Source of the DNA: Bifidobacterium breve
GTDB lineage: Bacteria > Actinomycetota > Thermoleophilia > Solirubrobacterales > Solirubrobacteraceae
Assembly: GCA_945881845.1 (NCBI GenBank)
Contig: CAMCVN010000011.1
Location: 1 to 62,968 of the forward strand
Direction of reading: 5' to 3'
DNA: 62,968 nucleotides
The notes below the pieces were generated by a model that had not been told where the DNA came from, did no database searches, and saw only the letters and a list, made by a program, of their open reading frames with translations. Position 1 is the stretch's first letter; the number at the start of each line of letters is the position of its first letter. Position numbers and translations under genes: made by a program. Of this stretch, positions 34,459 through 45,773 are shown piece by piece.

Positions 34459-35060
34459 ACCGAACGCACCCAGATCTCAACCAGCGCGTCGATCATCTCT
34501 TGGTCGCCGGCGCGGCCTTGTTGGAGAATCTGCTGGCTGAGCGTTCCCTCCGTCATCCAGGTCAGCGCGAAAGCTGTTGCCGAGGGGTTGCTGCAGGTCG
34601 CTAGGCCTGCCTCCTGCTCCTCGCGGATCCGCTCCTCGGTCGCTTCAAGGAACTGGCCGATCAAGCGCTGCCAGTGATCGGCGACCTGCTCGTCGTAGGC
34701 CGCCACTTCGCCGAGCGCCTTCAGCAGCACGGCGTGCTCACCGAAAAGTCGGGCGACGTTTGTCAGCGCGCGCTCAAGCCGCACCGCCGGCTCTCCTTCA
34801 CCCGACCACCAGAGGTTTGCCTGTTCGAGCAGCAGCTCGTTGACGTCGGCCGTCAAAGCCATCAGCAGCTCGCGTTTGTCGGAGAAGTAGAAGTAGAAGG
34901 CGGTCCGTGTGATCCCAGCCTGAGTTGCGATCCGCTCGACGCCGAGGTCGGCAAACGAGGCGCCGTCCGCCAGCAGCGTCTCGGTCGCCTCGAGCAGCGC
35001 GGCCTCTATCGCGGCGCGCTTTGCGGTTGGAGCGTTGCCTTTCCTGAGTGGGGTTGCCAT
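34443..35060 (-). CDS. TetR-family transcriptional regulator
   Basis: The 205-residue protein has an N-terminal TetR helix-turn-helix (FADLGVERIATQAGITRTAFYFYFSDKRELLMAL, about residues 36-69) and a helical ligand domain with EHAVLLKALGEVAAYDEQV. Tryptophans suggest a hydrophobic ligand. The ATG at 35060 has TAGCCT seven bases upstream. The divergent alpha/beta hydrolase, 98 bases away, is its probable target. The palindromes at 10325 and 23596 look like TetR sites, but nothing links them to this gene and no copy of them occurs in its own promoter. Confidence 0.9.
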   Translation of the reverse strand: MATPLRKGNAPTAKRAAIEAALLEATETLLADGASFADLGVERIATQAGITRTAFYFYFSDKRELLMALTADVNELLLEQANLWWSGEGEPAVRLERALTNVARLFGEHAVLLKALGEVAAYDEQVADHWQRLIGQFLEATEERIREEQEAGLATCSNPSATAFALTWMTEGTLSQQILQQGRAGDQEMIDALVEIWVRSVYGSA

Positions 35061-35067
35061 CACTGCG

Positions 35068-35073
35068 AGGCTA
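35068..35073 (-). promoter_or_regulatory. -10 element of the TetR gene
   Basis: TAGCCT on the minus strand, seven bases before the ATG at 35060. Confidence 0.45.
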
Positions 35074-35145
35074 CCAGCGAACTCCCACGTTCTAGGCGTT
35101 TGCGGGGCGTTTCGGGGGTATGGCGCGGCCGTCCTGCCTGCAGCG

Positions 35146-35151
35146 TACGGT
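35146..35151 (+). promoter_or_regulatory. -10 element of the alpha/beta hydrolase gene
   Basis: TACGGT, seven bases before the ATG at 35159; it supports that start over an in-frame one at 35120. Confidence 0.4.
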
Positions 35152-35158
35152 TCCATTG

Positions 35159-35962
35159 ATGGCAAACGACCATGGCCCTGAAATGTGGCGCGAGAGCCGT
35201 GGCGCCGCTGAGGCCTTCTCGCTGCTGCGCAGCTCGCTCTGGCGTGGACATGGCGTCGCACATGGCGACGGCCAGCCGGTGATGTTGATCCCCGGCTTCC
35301 TTGCTGGTGATCGCTCAATGGCGCTGATGGGGCAGTGGCTGCGGCGGATCGGCTACCGCACGCACGGCTCGGGGATCAGCGCTCACGTCGGCTGCTCGGA
35401 GCAGACCGTCAACGAGATCGAAGAGCGAGTGATCGCGCTGAGCGAGCGCTATGGCCAGCCGGTCGCGCTGATTGGGCAGAGCCGCGGTGGCAGCTGTGCC
35501 CGCGTGCTGGCAGTGCGCCAGCCGGACCGAATCAACCGCGTGATCGGGCTCGGATCACCGCTGGTCGCACAGATGGAGGATTTCCACATGCTGCTGCGGA
35601 TTCAGATCCGCGCGCTCCAGGGCGCTCAACGGCTCGGCGCGCCGGGGCTTATCGGCGAGGCCTGTGAGCGCAGCTGGCAGGCGTATACGTTCGGCCTTGA
35701 GCCGAGCGGTTGCTGCAGCCAGTTCTGGGCCGATCTCGATGAGGACATGCCTGAGCGGACGCTCTTTGCTTCGATCTACTCGCGGAGCGACGGCGTGCTC
35801 AACTGGCGCGCATGCCTTGACCCAGAGGCGCTCCAGATCGAGGTCAACAGTTCGCACTGTGGAATGGCAGTCAATCGTGAGGTCTACCAGCAGGTTGGAA
35901 CTCTGCTCCAGGTTGAGCTCGCCGGCGGCGCGCGGCAGCGGCTGCGTTCGGTCGCCGCCTAA
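35159..35962 (+). CDS. Alpha/beta hydrolase, lipase-like
   Basis: The 267-residue cytoplasmic alpha/beta hydrolase has the oxyanion region MLIPGFLAGDRSM, the nucleophile elbow GQSRGG (Ser108), and probably Asp in YSRSDGVLNW and His in NSSHCGMAV as the rest of the triad. Resemblance is to triacylglycerol lipase/PGAP1-like esterases. Substrate unknown. Divergent from the TetR gene, which likely represses it. This pair interrupts the usual wecA to atp gene order. Confidence 0.85.
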   Translation: MANDHGPEMWRESRGAAEAFSLLRSSLWRGHGVAHGDGQPVMLIPGFLAGDRSMALMGQWLRRIGYRTHGSGISAHVGCSEQTVNEIEERVIALSERYGQPVALIGQSRGGSCARVLAVRQPDRINRVIGLGSPLVAQMEDFHMLLRIQIRALQGAQRLGAPGLIGEACERSWQAYTFGLEPSGCCSQFWADLDEDMPERTLFASIYSRSDGVLNWRACLDPEALQIEVNSSHCGMAVNREVYQQVGTLLQVELAGGARQRLRSVAA

Positions 35963-36032
35963 AAGCTGCGAGAGTCGATTGTGGCAGCCGTTACGAAGTA
36001 CACGGGGCAGGCAGCGACGCCCGCCGATGCTG

Positions 36033-36038
36033 TACGCT
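36033..36038 (+). promoter_or_regulatory. Candidate -10 of the ATP synthase operon
   Basis: TACGCT lies in the 123-base gap before the first atp gene; a start near 36045 would leave a leader of about 40 bases. No -35 is obvious. Confidence 0.3.
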
Positions 36039-36085
36039 CGCCCAGCTTCCGGCGAGTTTGATCGTCGGTCACTTCTACCGCCAAA

Positions 36086-36322
36086 ATGTCTCCAGCAATA
36101 ACGAACCACTCAGCCTCCGCCATCAGCGAGCAACGATCAAAACCGACGATGCGTGCCGCCAACGCGGGGATCATGCTGTTGGTTGTCGTCTGCCTCTGCG
36201 CGCTGGTCGGCTATGCACTCGGCTCGATCGTTGGGCTGCCGGTCGCGATCGGCCTCGTTGGCCTGATCATCGGACCGATCGTCGGTATCGCATTCATCCG
36301 CTCTCGCTTCCGTGACCTCTAA
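36086..36322 (+). CDS. AtpZ-like small membrane protein
   Basis: A 78-residue protein with a hydrophilic N-terminus (about 25 residues) and two membrane spans (AGIMLLVVVCLCALVGYALG and VAIGLVGLIIGPIVGIAF) with glycine-rich small-residue patterns, as in AtpZ/AtpI-family proteins at the head of ATP synthase operons. AtpZ is tied to Mg2+ supply or c-ring assembly. A shorter start at 36149 would leave only the membrane part. The end overlaps the next gene by eleven bases. A second frame over the same bases (36058-36315) is hydrophilic and rejected. Confidence 0.65.
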   Translation: MSPAITNHSASAISEQRSKPTMRAANAGIMLLVVVCLCALVGYALGSIVGLPVAIGLVGLIIGPIVGIAFIRSRFRDL

Positions 36323-36695
36323 GTCGATGCCTTACCTGCGCTACGCCGACCTAATCTTGCTCGCCGCTGCGTTGCCTGTCTTCCTGCTCGCCGGCTGGCC
36401 GATGCTGGGCTACCTCGGCGGCGCCTTCGCTTGGTGCGCCCAGCGCGCAGTCCAGGCGTGGACGAACAAGAAGGCGCAGGAGTCCGACAATCCTGCCCGC
36501 GTTGCAGGGATCGTGACCGGCTCGATGATCGGCCGAGGCTGGCTCGTCGCGCTCTCAATCTTCGGTGTAGGAATGATCGAGAACGACGCCGGCCTTGCTG
36601 CAGGCGTGCTCTTCATCGTCGTCTTCACGTTCTACTTCACGGTCTCGATCGCGACGCGCCCGTTCGATCAGCCGAAGACGGGCTCTGCGGCATGA
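36312..36695 (+). CDS. atpI: ATP synthase subunit I (AtpI-like)
   Basis: The 127-residue protein has four hydrophobic segments (ILLAAALPVFLLAGW, MLGYLGGAFAWCAQ, RGWLVALSIFGVGMI, AAGVLFIVVFTFYFTVSI), as AtpI has. AtpI helps assemble the c-ring. GTG at 36312 overlaps the previous gene; ATG 36327 is an alternative. The stop overlaps atpB as ATGA. Confidence 0.75.
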   Translation: MTSKSMPYLRYADLILLAAALPVFLLAGWPMLGYLGGAFAWCAQRAVQAWTNKKAQESDNPARVAGIVTGSMIGRGWLVALSIFGVGMIENDAGLAAGVLFIVVFTFYFTVSIATRPFDQPKTGSAA

Positions 36696-37597
36696 TCAAG
36701 GCTCGTCTCTTCGCCGTCGCCGCGAGCTTCACCGCCGTTCTTGCCTCGCCGGCTGGAGCCGTCGCGCTGAACGTGAACGAGGACTACAAGCCGCAGGACG
36801 AGTTCGCGCTTGATCCTTGGATCCCAATCGAGATCTTCGGGATCGACATGTCGATCAACAAGGCAGTGATGTACGTCGTGATCGCCGCCGTTCTCTCCTG
36901 CATCACACTGATCTATGTCGGCCGCCGGATGAAGATGAAGCCGGGCCGCATCCAGGCCGCCGTCGAGATGTACTACGGCTTGATTGAGGGCATCACGAAA
37001 GGCAACCTCAGCGGCAAGATGGTCAATCGCTGGTTCCCCTTCCTGGCAACGATCTTTCTCTTCATCTGGTACTCGAACATGATCGGTTACATCCCGCTGC
37101 CGACAAACACGCATGAGCCGTTCATGCTCTTCGGTCTTGAGATCCCGTCGTTGGCGCTTTACGCCGCGACCGCCAACATCTCGGTTCCGCTCGTTCTGAC
37201 GCTCGTCGTCGTGATCAGTTACCACTTCGAAGGCGTCCGGGCGAAAGGGCCGATCAGGTACATGAAGGGCTGGGTCCCGGCCGGAGTCGAAGGCGTGGCG
37301 GCGGTGCCGATCTTCTTTATCGAGGTGATCTCGCAGTTCGTCCGGATCGTTTCGCTCTCAGTCCGTCTCTTTGCCAACATCCTCGCCGGCCACCTGCTGA
37401 TCCTGTTCATGGGAGGCGGCCTCGTCGTGCTGCTGAACTTGGCGCTCATAGGGTCACTGATCCTTGGCCTCGTGACCGGTACGCTGGCCGTAGCCTTCTT
37501 CATCTTCGAGGTCGGCCTTGTCGCAACACTCCAAGCCTTTATCTTCACCATTTTGTCAGCGATCTACCTCGGCGGCGCCGTCGCCGAAGAACACTAA
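36692..37597 (+). CDS. atpB: ATP synthase subunit a
   Basis: The 301-residue Fo subunit a provides the proton half-channels. It has an N-terminal stretch that looks like a signal peptide or first helix (ARLFAVAASFTAVLASPAGAVA). The essential Arg225 sits in SVRLFANILAGHLL, and the following IFTILSAIYLGGAVAEEH is typical of the C-terminal helices. The open frame extends upstream to 36431 inside atpI, but the ATG at 36692 is coupled by ATGA and is the natural start. Confidence 0.94.
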   Translation: MIKARLFAVAASFTAVLASPAGAVALNVNEDYKPQDEFALDPWIPIEIFGIDMSINKAVMYVVIAAVLSCITLIYVGRRMKMKPGRIQAAVEMYYGLIEGITKGNLSGKMVNRWFPFLATIFLFIWYSNMIGYIPLPTNTHEPFMLFGLEIPSLALYAATANISVPLVLTLVVVISYHFEGVRAKGPIRYMKGWVPAGVEGVAAVPIFFIEVISQFVRIVSLSVRLFANILAGHLLILFMGGGLVVLLNLALIGSLILGLVTGTLAVAFFIFEVGLVATLQAFIFTILSAIYLGGAVAEEH

Positions 37598-37611
37598 GGA
37601 GCAAGAACACA

Positions 37612-37905
37612 GTGGACCTCCACCTGATTAGCGAATTCGCCCAGTCGGGCGTCACGACGGAAGTGGCGCAGAACTACGGACGTCTGGGCATGAAAGCGAT
37701 TGCCCTTGGCATCGGCGCCGGCCTCGGCACGATTGGCCCTGGCATCGGAGTCGGATTTATCTTCGGAAAGGTGATCGAATCGGTCACCCGTCAGCCTGAG
37801 ATGAAGGATGAGATCACCTCGATTCAGTGGCTTGGCTTCGCGCTGACTGAAGCGATCGTCTTCTACGCCTTCATTTTCGGCCTGATCGCCTTCTTCCTCG
37901 GATAA
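37612..37905 (+). CDS. atpE: ATP synthase subunit c
   Basis: The 97-residue hairpin of the rotor ring. Helix 1 has the glycine ladder IGAGLGTIGPGIGVG, the polar loop is RQPEM, and the proton-binding carboxylate is Glu80 in FALTEAIVFYAF. The residues around it (no Ser/Thr after the Glu) argue for H+ rather than Na+. An extra hydrophilic N-terminus of about 25 residues precedes helix 1. The GTG start has AAGGAG ten bases upstream, overlapping the atpB stop. Confidence 0.95.
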   Translation: MDLHLISEFAQSGVTTEVAQNYGRLGMKAIALGIGAGLGTIGPGIGVGFIFGKVIESVTRQPEMKDEITSIQWLGFALTEAIVFYAFIFGLIAFFLG

Positions 37906-37909
37906 GGCG

Positions 37910-38470
37910 ATGCACGCCGTACTAACGCCACTGGCCTCGTCCGAAGGCGGCAGCAGCTTCCTCGTTAGTCCCAATCTGGGGCTGATGATCTGGACGCTGC
38001 TGGCCTTCGGCGTGACCTTGATCGTGCTCAACAAGTTCGCCTTCCCGGCGATCCGAGACGCTCTCGACAAGCGCGTCAAGATGATTGACGACTCGATCGA
38101 GGACGCCAAGAAGGCGCGTGAGGAATCCGACGCGCTGCTCGCGGAGTACCGCGAGCGGCTCAAGGACGCGCGCGTTCAGGCCGATGAGATCGTCGCTCGG
38201 GCGCGCAAGGCTGCCGAGACGCACGAGCATGATTCGAGCGAAGAGGCACGCGCCAAGCGCGCCGAGATGCTTGAACAGACTCGCCGCGATATCGACGCCG
38301 AAACGCGCCGTGCGATCGAAGAGATCCGTTCCGAGGTCGCCAACCTGACGGTGCTCGCTACCGAGAAGGTGACCGGTCGCGTGCTGACCGACGCCGATCA
38401 GCAGCGGCTCGTTGATGAAGCACTCGGTGAGCTCGACTTCTCAGCGATCAGCGGCGAGCGGCGGAACTAG
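37910..38470 (+). CDS. atpF: ATP synthase subunit b
   Basis: The 186-residue stator subunit has one N-terminal membrane helix (LGLMIWTLLAFGVTLIVLNKFAFPAI, about residues 24-49) and then a long charged coiled coil. Only one b gene is present, without the b-delta fusion known in mycobacteria. Confidence 0.93.
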   Translation: MHAVLTPLASSEGGSSFLVSPNLGLMIWTLLAFGVTLIVLNKFAFPAIRDALDKRVKMIDDSIEDAKKAREESDALLAEYRERLKDARVQADEIVARARKAAETHEHDSSEEARAKRAEMLEQTRRDIDAETRRAIEEIRSEVANLTVLATEKVTGRVLTDADQQRLVDEALGELDFSAISGERRN

Positions 38471-38475
38471 TTCAA

Positions 38476-39006
38476 ATGGAAGCAATCGCCCAGGTCTATT
38501 CGCGCTCGCTCTTTGCGGTCGCGAGCGAACAGAATCATCTCGAGCTTGTACGTGAGCAACTCGGCCAACTGGCCGACGCGCTTGGCGAGAGCGAAGAGCT
38601 GAAGCTGTTCTGCTTCTCGCCGTACTTCTCGACCGAGGAGAAGAAGGCGGGTCTGATGAAGGCGATCGATGGCGCCGACCCGGCAGTCGAGAACTTCCTG
38701 ATGCTGCTGACTGAAAACCAGCGGCTGCCGGTGATTTTCCGCGTCCGTGAAGAGTTTGACCGGCTCTGCGACGAAGCAGAGGACCTGCTCGCCGTAACCG
38801 TTACAAGTGCAGTGACGCTCGATCCGGCCGTTGTTAGCCGGATCGGTGATCAGATCGGCCGTCAGACCGGCCGTAAGATCGAACTCGAACAAGAGGTAGA
38901 CCCAGCAATCGTTGGCGGCTTCATCGTCCGCGCCGGCGACTCAATTCTTGACGCATCAATCCGTAACCGACTCGAGCAGCTTCGAACAGAGGTCGCACGC
39001 GCTTAG
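38476..39006 (+). CDS. atpH: ATP synthase subunit delta
   Basis: The 176-residue OSCP-type subunit links the stator to the alpha3beta3 head. It begins [12 protein letters not shown], and VTSAVTLDP and [29 protein letters not shown] are the usual C-terminal motifs. Length is that of an unfused delta. Confidence 0.93.
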   Translation: MEAIAQVYSRSLFAVASEQNHLELVREQLGQLADALGESEELKLFCFSPYFSTEEKKAGLMKAIDGADPAVENFLMLLTENQRLPVIFRVREEFDRLCDEAEDLLAVTVTSAVTLDPAVVSRIGDQIGRQTGRKIELEQEVDPAIVGGFIVRAGDSILDASIRNRLEQLRTEVARA

Positions 39007-39041
39007 GGGCGCGGCGAATCCAAGGAGAAGATAAGAAGACC

Positions 39042-40667
<1,626 letters not shown>

Positions 40668-40688
40668 CGCGCGCCGCAAGCCCAACAA

Positions 40689-43015
<2,327 letters not shown>

Positions 43016-43023
43016 CAGCGACC

Positions 43024-43434
43024 ATGGCCCGCGCTCCGTTCCAAGTCGAGGTGTTGACGCCTGAAGGGCCGATCTTCAGCGGCGAGGTTGAGATGGTTTC
43101 AACCCGCACCGAGGTCGGTTCGATCGGCATCTTGGCGCACCACACGCCGCTGCTCGGAATGCTTGCCCCGGCCGAGCTGAAGCTCTACATATCGGAGAGC
43201 GAGATCGTCAGTTTCGCTCAAGGTGAGGGCTACATCCAGGTTGCCGACAACCACGCCTTGGTGCTGGTTGAGGAGGCGATCAAGCCGGACGAGCTGGTGC
43301 GTGAGGAGCTTCAGGCTCAGATCGATGCCGCTGAAGCCGCGATCGCCGAGGCTGAGCCTCACACGGCGGCGCAGAAGAAGGCGCTGCGAGATCAGCGCCG
43401 CGCGAAGATCTTCTTCGGCATCCTCGAAGCCTAA
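43024..43434 (+). CDS. atpC: ATP synthase subunit epsilon
   Basis: The 136-residue epsilon subunit has an N-terminal beta sandwich (FQVEVLTPEGPIFSGEVEMV, GSIGILAHHTPLLGML) and a C-terminal helical pair (LVREELQAQIDAAEAAIAEA). It ends the atp operon and converges on the saccharopine-dehydrogenase-like gene with twelve bases between stops. Confidence 0.95.
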   Translation: MARAPFQVEVLTPEGPIFSGEVEMVSTRTEVGSIGILAHHTPLLGMLAPAELKLYISESEIVSFAQGEGYIQVADNHALVLVEEAIKPDELVREELQAQIDAAEAAIAEAEPHTAAQKKALRDQRRAKIFFGILEA

Positions 43435-43446
43435 GGAGCCGCTAGA

Positions 43447-44559
43447 TCAGTCGGCCGTGAGGCCGTAGCTGGTGGCGGCCGCTGTCAGCTCGTCGAGTCC
43501 GAATGCCTGAACTGGGCCGAGCGCACCGCTTGCGCTGACCTTGCCGGCAGCTACCTGCTCTGCGCCCCAGGCGAGAAAGGCGGCCGTCAGGTCGTAGCCG
43601 TTCGGGCCGTTCAAGCGAACCGAGCTGAGCTGCTTACCGCTGCGGTCGTAGGTGACGGCGCAGATGATTGAGCGCGAGCCAGCGCGGGCCGCTGCGTCCG
43701 GGCCGCCACTTGAGCCGGTGACGAACTTCGAGCTGAGCGCGCGGACGCCAGCGCGGACGCCGGGAATCTTCGTTACGGCGGCGCCGCCCGCCGAGAAGAG
43801 CTGCATTGGCTTTGTCAGCGGGCCAAACCACGCTAGGTAGACGCCAACATCTTGAAGCTGCGGGTCGATGTGGGGGAGGGCAAAGTGTTCGCTGCCGCCG
43901 ATCGAGACGCCGTCAGCGCTGTGCCCCATGCCGGTGTCGAAGCTGCGGATCTCTTTCGCGCCGCGCTCAGTGACGATTCTGCCGCCGCGCCAAGCAAACG
44001 AAGGCTCGAGAGCAACGCCGGCGGCGCTGGCCCGTGTGCCGCCGCTCATCCCTGATGCAGAGCCGCCGCCTGCGTTCTCCCAGCAGTAGCCAATCTCAAC
44101 CCGGCGGGCCGCGTCGCCGGCCTCACGCAGGGCCAGTGCGCCAGCAAGGTTGCCGGGCACGTAGTCGTAGCCCATCGCCGTCAGCAAGACCGTCCCTGCT
44201 CGCTGCGCGCGCGGCCCGGCCTGCTCGAAAACGCGGCGGATGAACGGCCCTTCGCCGGTCGAGTCTAGGTAGTGAGCGCCAGCGCCGAGCGCGGCGTCAA
44301 GCGCGGGTTGGCCGAAGCGCATGAATGGGCCGACGGTGCTGACCAGCACGTCGCCCTTGCCAACCAGCGCGCGGACGCTGGTTGGCTGCTCAACGTCGGC
44401 GACTGCTACCTCAAGGCCACCGAGCTCGGCTGCCAGCTGCTCGAGCGGCTGGCGGCGGCGACCGGCGAGAACCGGTGTCATCCCACGCGCGACCATTTCG
44501 CGAGCCGTTAGGTCGCCGGTGTAGCCGCTGGCACCAAAGAGAACGATTCGTGAGCTCAT
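43447..44559 (-). CDS. Saccharopine dehydrogenase-like NADP-binding protein
   Basis: The 370-residue Rossmann protein begins IVLFGASGYTGDLTAREMVARG, with AGRRRQPLEQLA for NADP binding and STVGPFMRFGQPALDAAL and HYLDSTGEGPFIRRV downstream. This is the trans-acting enoyl reductase/saccharopine dehydrogenase NADP-binding family, whose actinobacterial members reduce lipid intermediates or are uncharacterised. True lysine-pathway saccharopine dehydrogenase is unlikely. TAGAGT seven bases upstream marks the start; the divergent M20 gene is about 25 bases away. Confidence 0.82.
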   Translation of the reverse strand: MSSRIVLFGASGYTGDLTAREMVARGMTPVLAGRRRQPLEQLAAELGGLEVAVADVEQPTSVRALVGKGDVLVSTVGPFMRFGQPALDAALGAGAHYLDSTGEGPFIRRVFEQAGPRAQRAGTVLLTAMGYDYVPGNLAGALALREAGDAARRVEIGYCWENAGGGSASGMSGGTRASAAGVALEPSFAWRGGRIVTERGAKEIRSFDTGMGHSADGVSIGGSEHFALPHIDPQLQDVGVYLAWFGPLTKPMQLFSAGGAAVTKIPGVRAGVRALSSKFVTGSSGGPDAAARAGSRSIICAVTYDRSGKQLSSVRLNGPNGYDLTAAFLAWGAEQVAAGKVSASGALGPVQAFGLDELTAAATSYGLTAD

Positions 44560-44566
44560 TGGCGGG

Positions 44567-44576
44567 ACTCTATCCT
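44567..44576. promoter_or_regulatory. Overlapping divergent -10 elements
   Basis: Minus-strand TAGAGT (44567-44572) ends seven bases before the ATG at 44559, and plus-strand TATCCT (44571-44576) lies eight bases before the ATG at 44585. They share two bases, so only one promoter can be melted at a time. Confidence 0.5.
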
Positions 44577-44584
44577 CCGTAGTG

Positions 44585-45703
44585 ATGGACGAGCTCGCCC
44601 TTGCCGAACGGCTGATCGCCTATGACACCTCGAAAGAGGATGGTCTGCGTGCTGCCGCCGAGTTCGTCAAAGGCTGGCTTGAGACGCGTGAGGTGCGGGT
44701 CAGTAGCCGAGACCATGAAGGGCTGCCGGTGATCATCGCCGACGCCGGCCCGCTCGAAGGGCCGCTCGTCGTCCTCCACGGCCACCTTGACGTCGTGCCG
44801 GCCTTCGCCGAGCAGTTCGTCCCGCGCGTCGAGGGAGACCGGCTGATTGGCCGCGGCGCTTACGACATGAAGGGCGCTCTCGCCGCCTTGATCTGCGCCG
44901 TCCAAGACGCCAGCCTTCAAGAGGAAGTGCGCGTAAGGCTGATCTGCGTTCCCGATGAGGAGTCAGAGAACGTCGAGAACCGCTCGACCGCTGTGCTCGT
45001 CGGAGAGGGGATCGACGCCGACTTTGCGATTACCGGCGAGCCGACCGACCTGCACATCGGCGTTCAAGCCAAGGGAGTGCTGGCGCTGAGGCTTGAGGTT
45101 GTCGGCACCGCCGCGCACGGTTCGACGCCGTGGCTGGGTGATAACGCGATCCTTAAAGCGAACGACATCTACAGACGGATTGAGACGCTGCCGTTCAGCC
45201 GTCAATCCTCTGACCTCTTCGATCGGCCTTCGATCAACCTTGCGCGCGTAACTGGAGGTGACGCCTTCAACAAGGTTCCCGACCGCTGCCTTATCGACGT
45301 TGACATTCGCTATCTGCCAGGGCAGGACCCCGATCAGATCATCGAGCAGATTGAACGGATCGACGATCTCAGGGTCGTGCGTAAGTTCCACCGCGTGCCA
45401 GCGATCGTTTCGCGCCAAGATCCTTACGTGCTGGCGCTGCGCGCTGCGGTTAGCTCGGTCCGTGAGGGCGAGGCGCTCTCGATCGGCCGCGACGGCGCAT
45501 CCGACGCTATTTCGTTCCTCGAAGCCGGCATTCCGGCGGTCGAGTTTGGCCCCGAAGGTGGCGGCCACCATGGCCCCAACGAGTGGGTCTCGATCTCGTC
45601 GCTGAAGTGCTACCGCCAAGCGCTTGCGGTCTTTATCCGTGACCTGCCGAGTTATCTGGGCCAGTCTGGCGTGCCGCCGAAGCTGCGCGCCGTCGAAGGC
45701 TAG
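44585..45703 (+). CDS. M20-family metallopeptidase (DapE/ArgE-like)
   Basis: The 372-residue zinc enzyme has metal ligand motifs VLHGHLDVVP, GRGAYDMKGAL and the catalytic VPDEESEN, and the dimerization domain GVQAKGVLALRLEVVGTAAH. The C-terminal ligand His is in GGGHHGPNEW. Such enzymes deacylate N-acyl amino acids or split dipeptides; succinyl-diaminopimelate desuccinylase and acetylornithine deacetylase are both possible. A GTG at 44582 is an alternative start. Confidence 0.9.
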   Translation: MDELALAERLIAYDTSKEDGLRAAAEFVKGWLETREVRVSSRDHEGLPVIIADAGPLEGPLVVLHGHLDVVPAFAEQFVPRVEGDRLIGRGAYDMKGALAALICAVQDASLQEEVRVRLICVPDEESENVENRSTAVLVGEGIDADFAITGEPTDLHIGVQAKGVLALRLEVVGTAAHGSTPWLGDNAILKANDIYRRIETLPFSRQSSDLFDRPSINLARVTGGDAFNKVPDRCLIDVDIRYLPGQDPDQIIEQIERIDDLRVVRKFHRVPAIVSRQDPYVLALRAAVSSVREGEALSIGRDGASDAISFLEAGIPAVEFGPEGGGHHGPNEWVSISSLKCYRQALAVFIRDLPSYLGQSGVPPKLRAVEG

Positions 45704-45773
45704 TCCGCGCCAAAGCCCCAACCGGCGGCTCCGGCGGGCGCGCTCGCTAGGCTCCATACGGAGTATTTCGCCT

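Noticed and set aside
36431-36691. Longer N-terminus for ATP synthase subunit a
   Set aside because: It lies in another frame of atpI and is Arg-rich; the ATG at 36692 is coupled to the atpI stop and starts a plausible membrane protein.
43452-43465. Hairpin CGGCC-GTGA-GGCCG after atpC as terminator
   Set aside because: It lies within the coding end of the convergent gene, has only five pairs and no T tract; it may be chance in GC-rich coding DNA.
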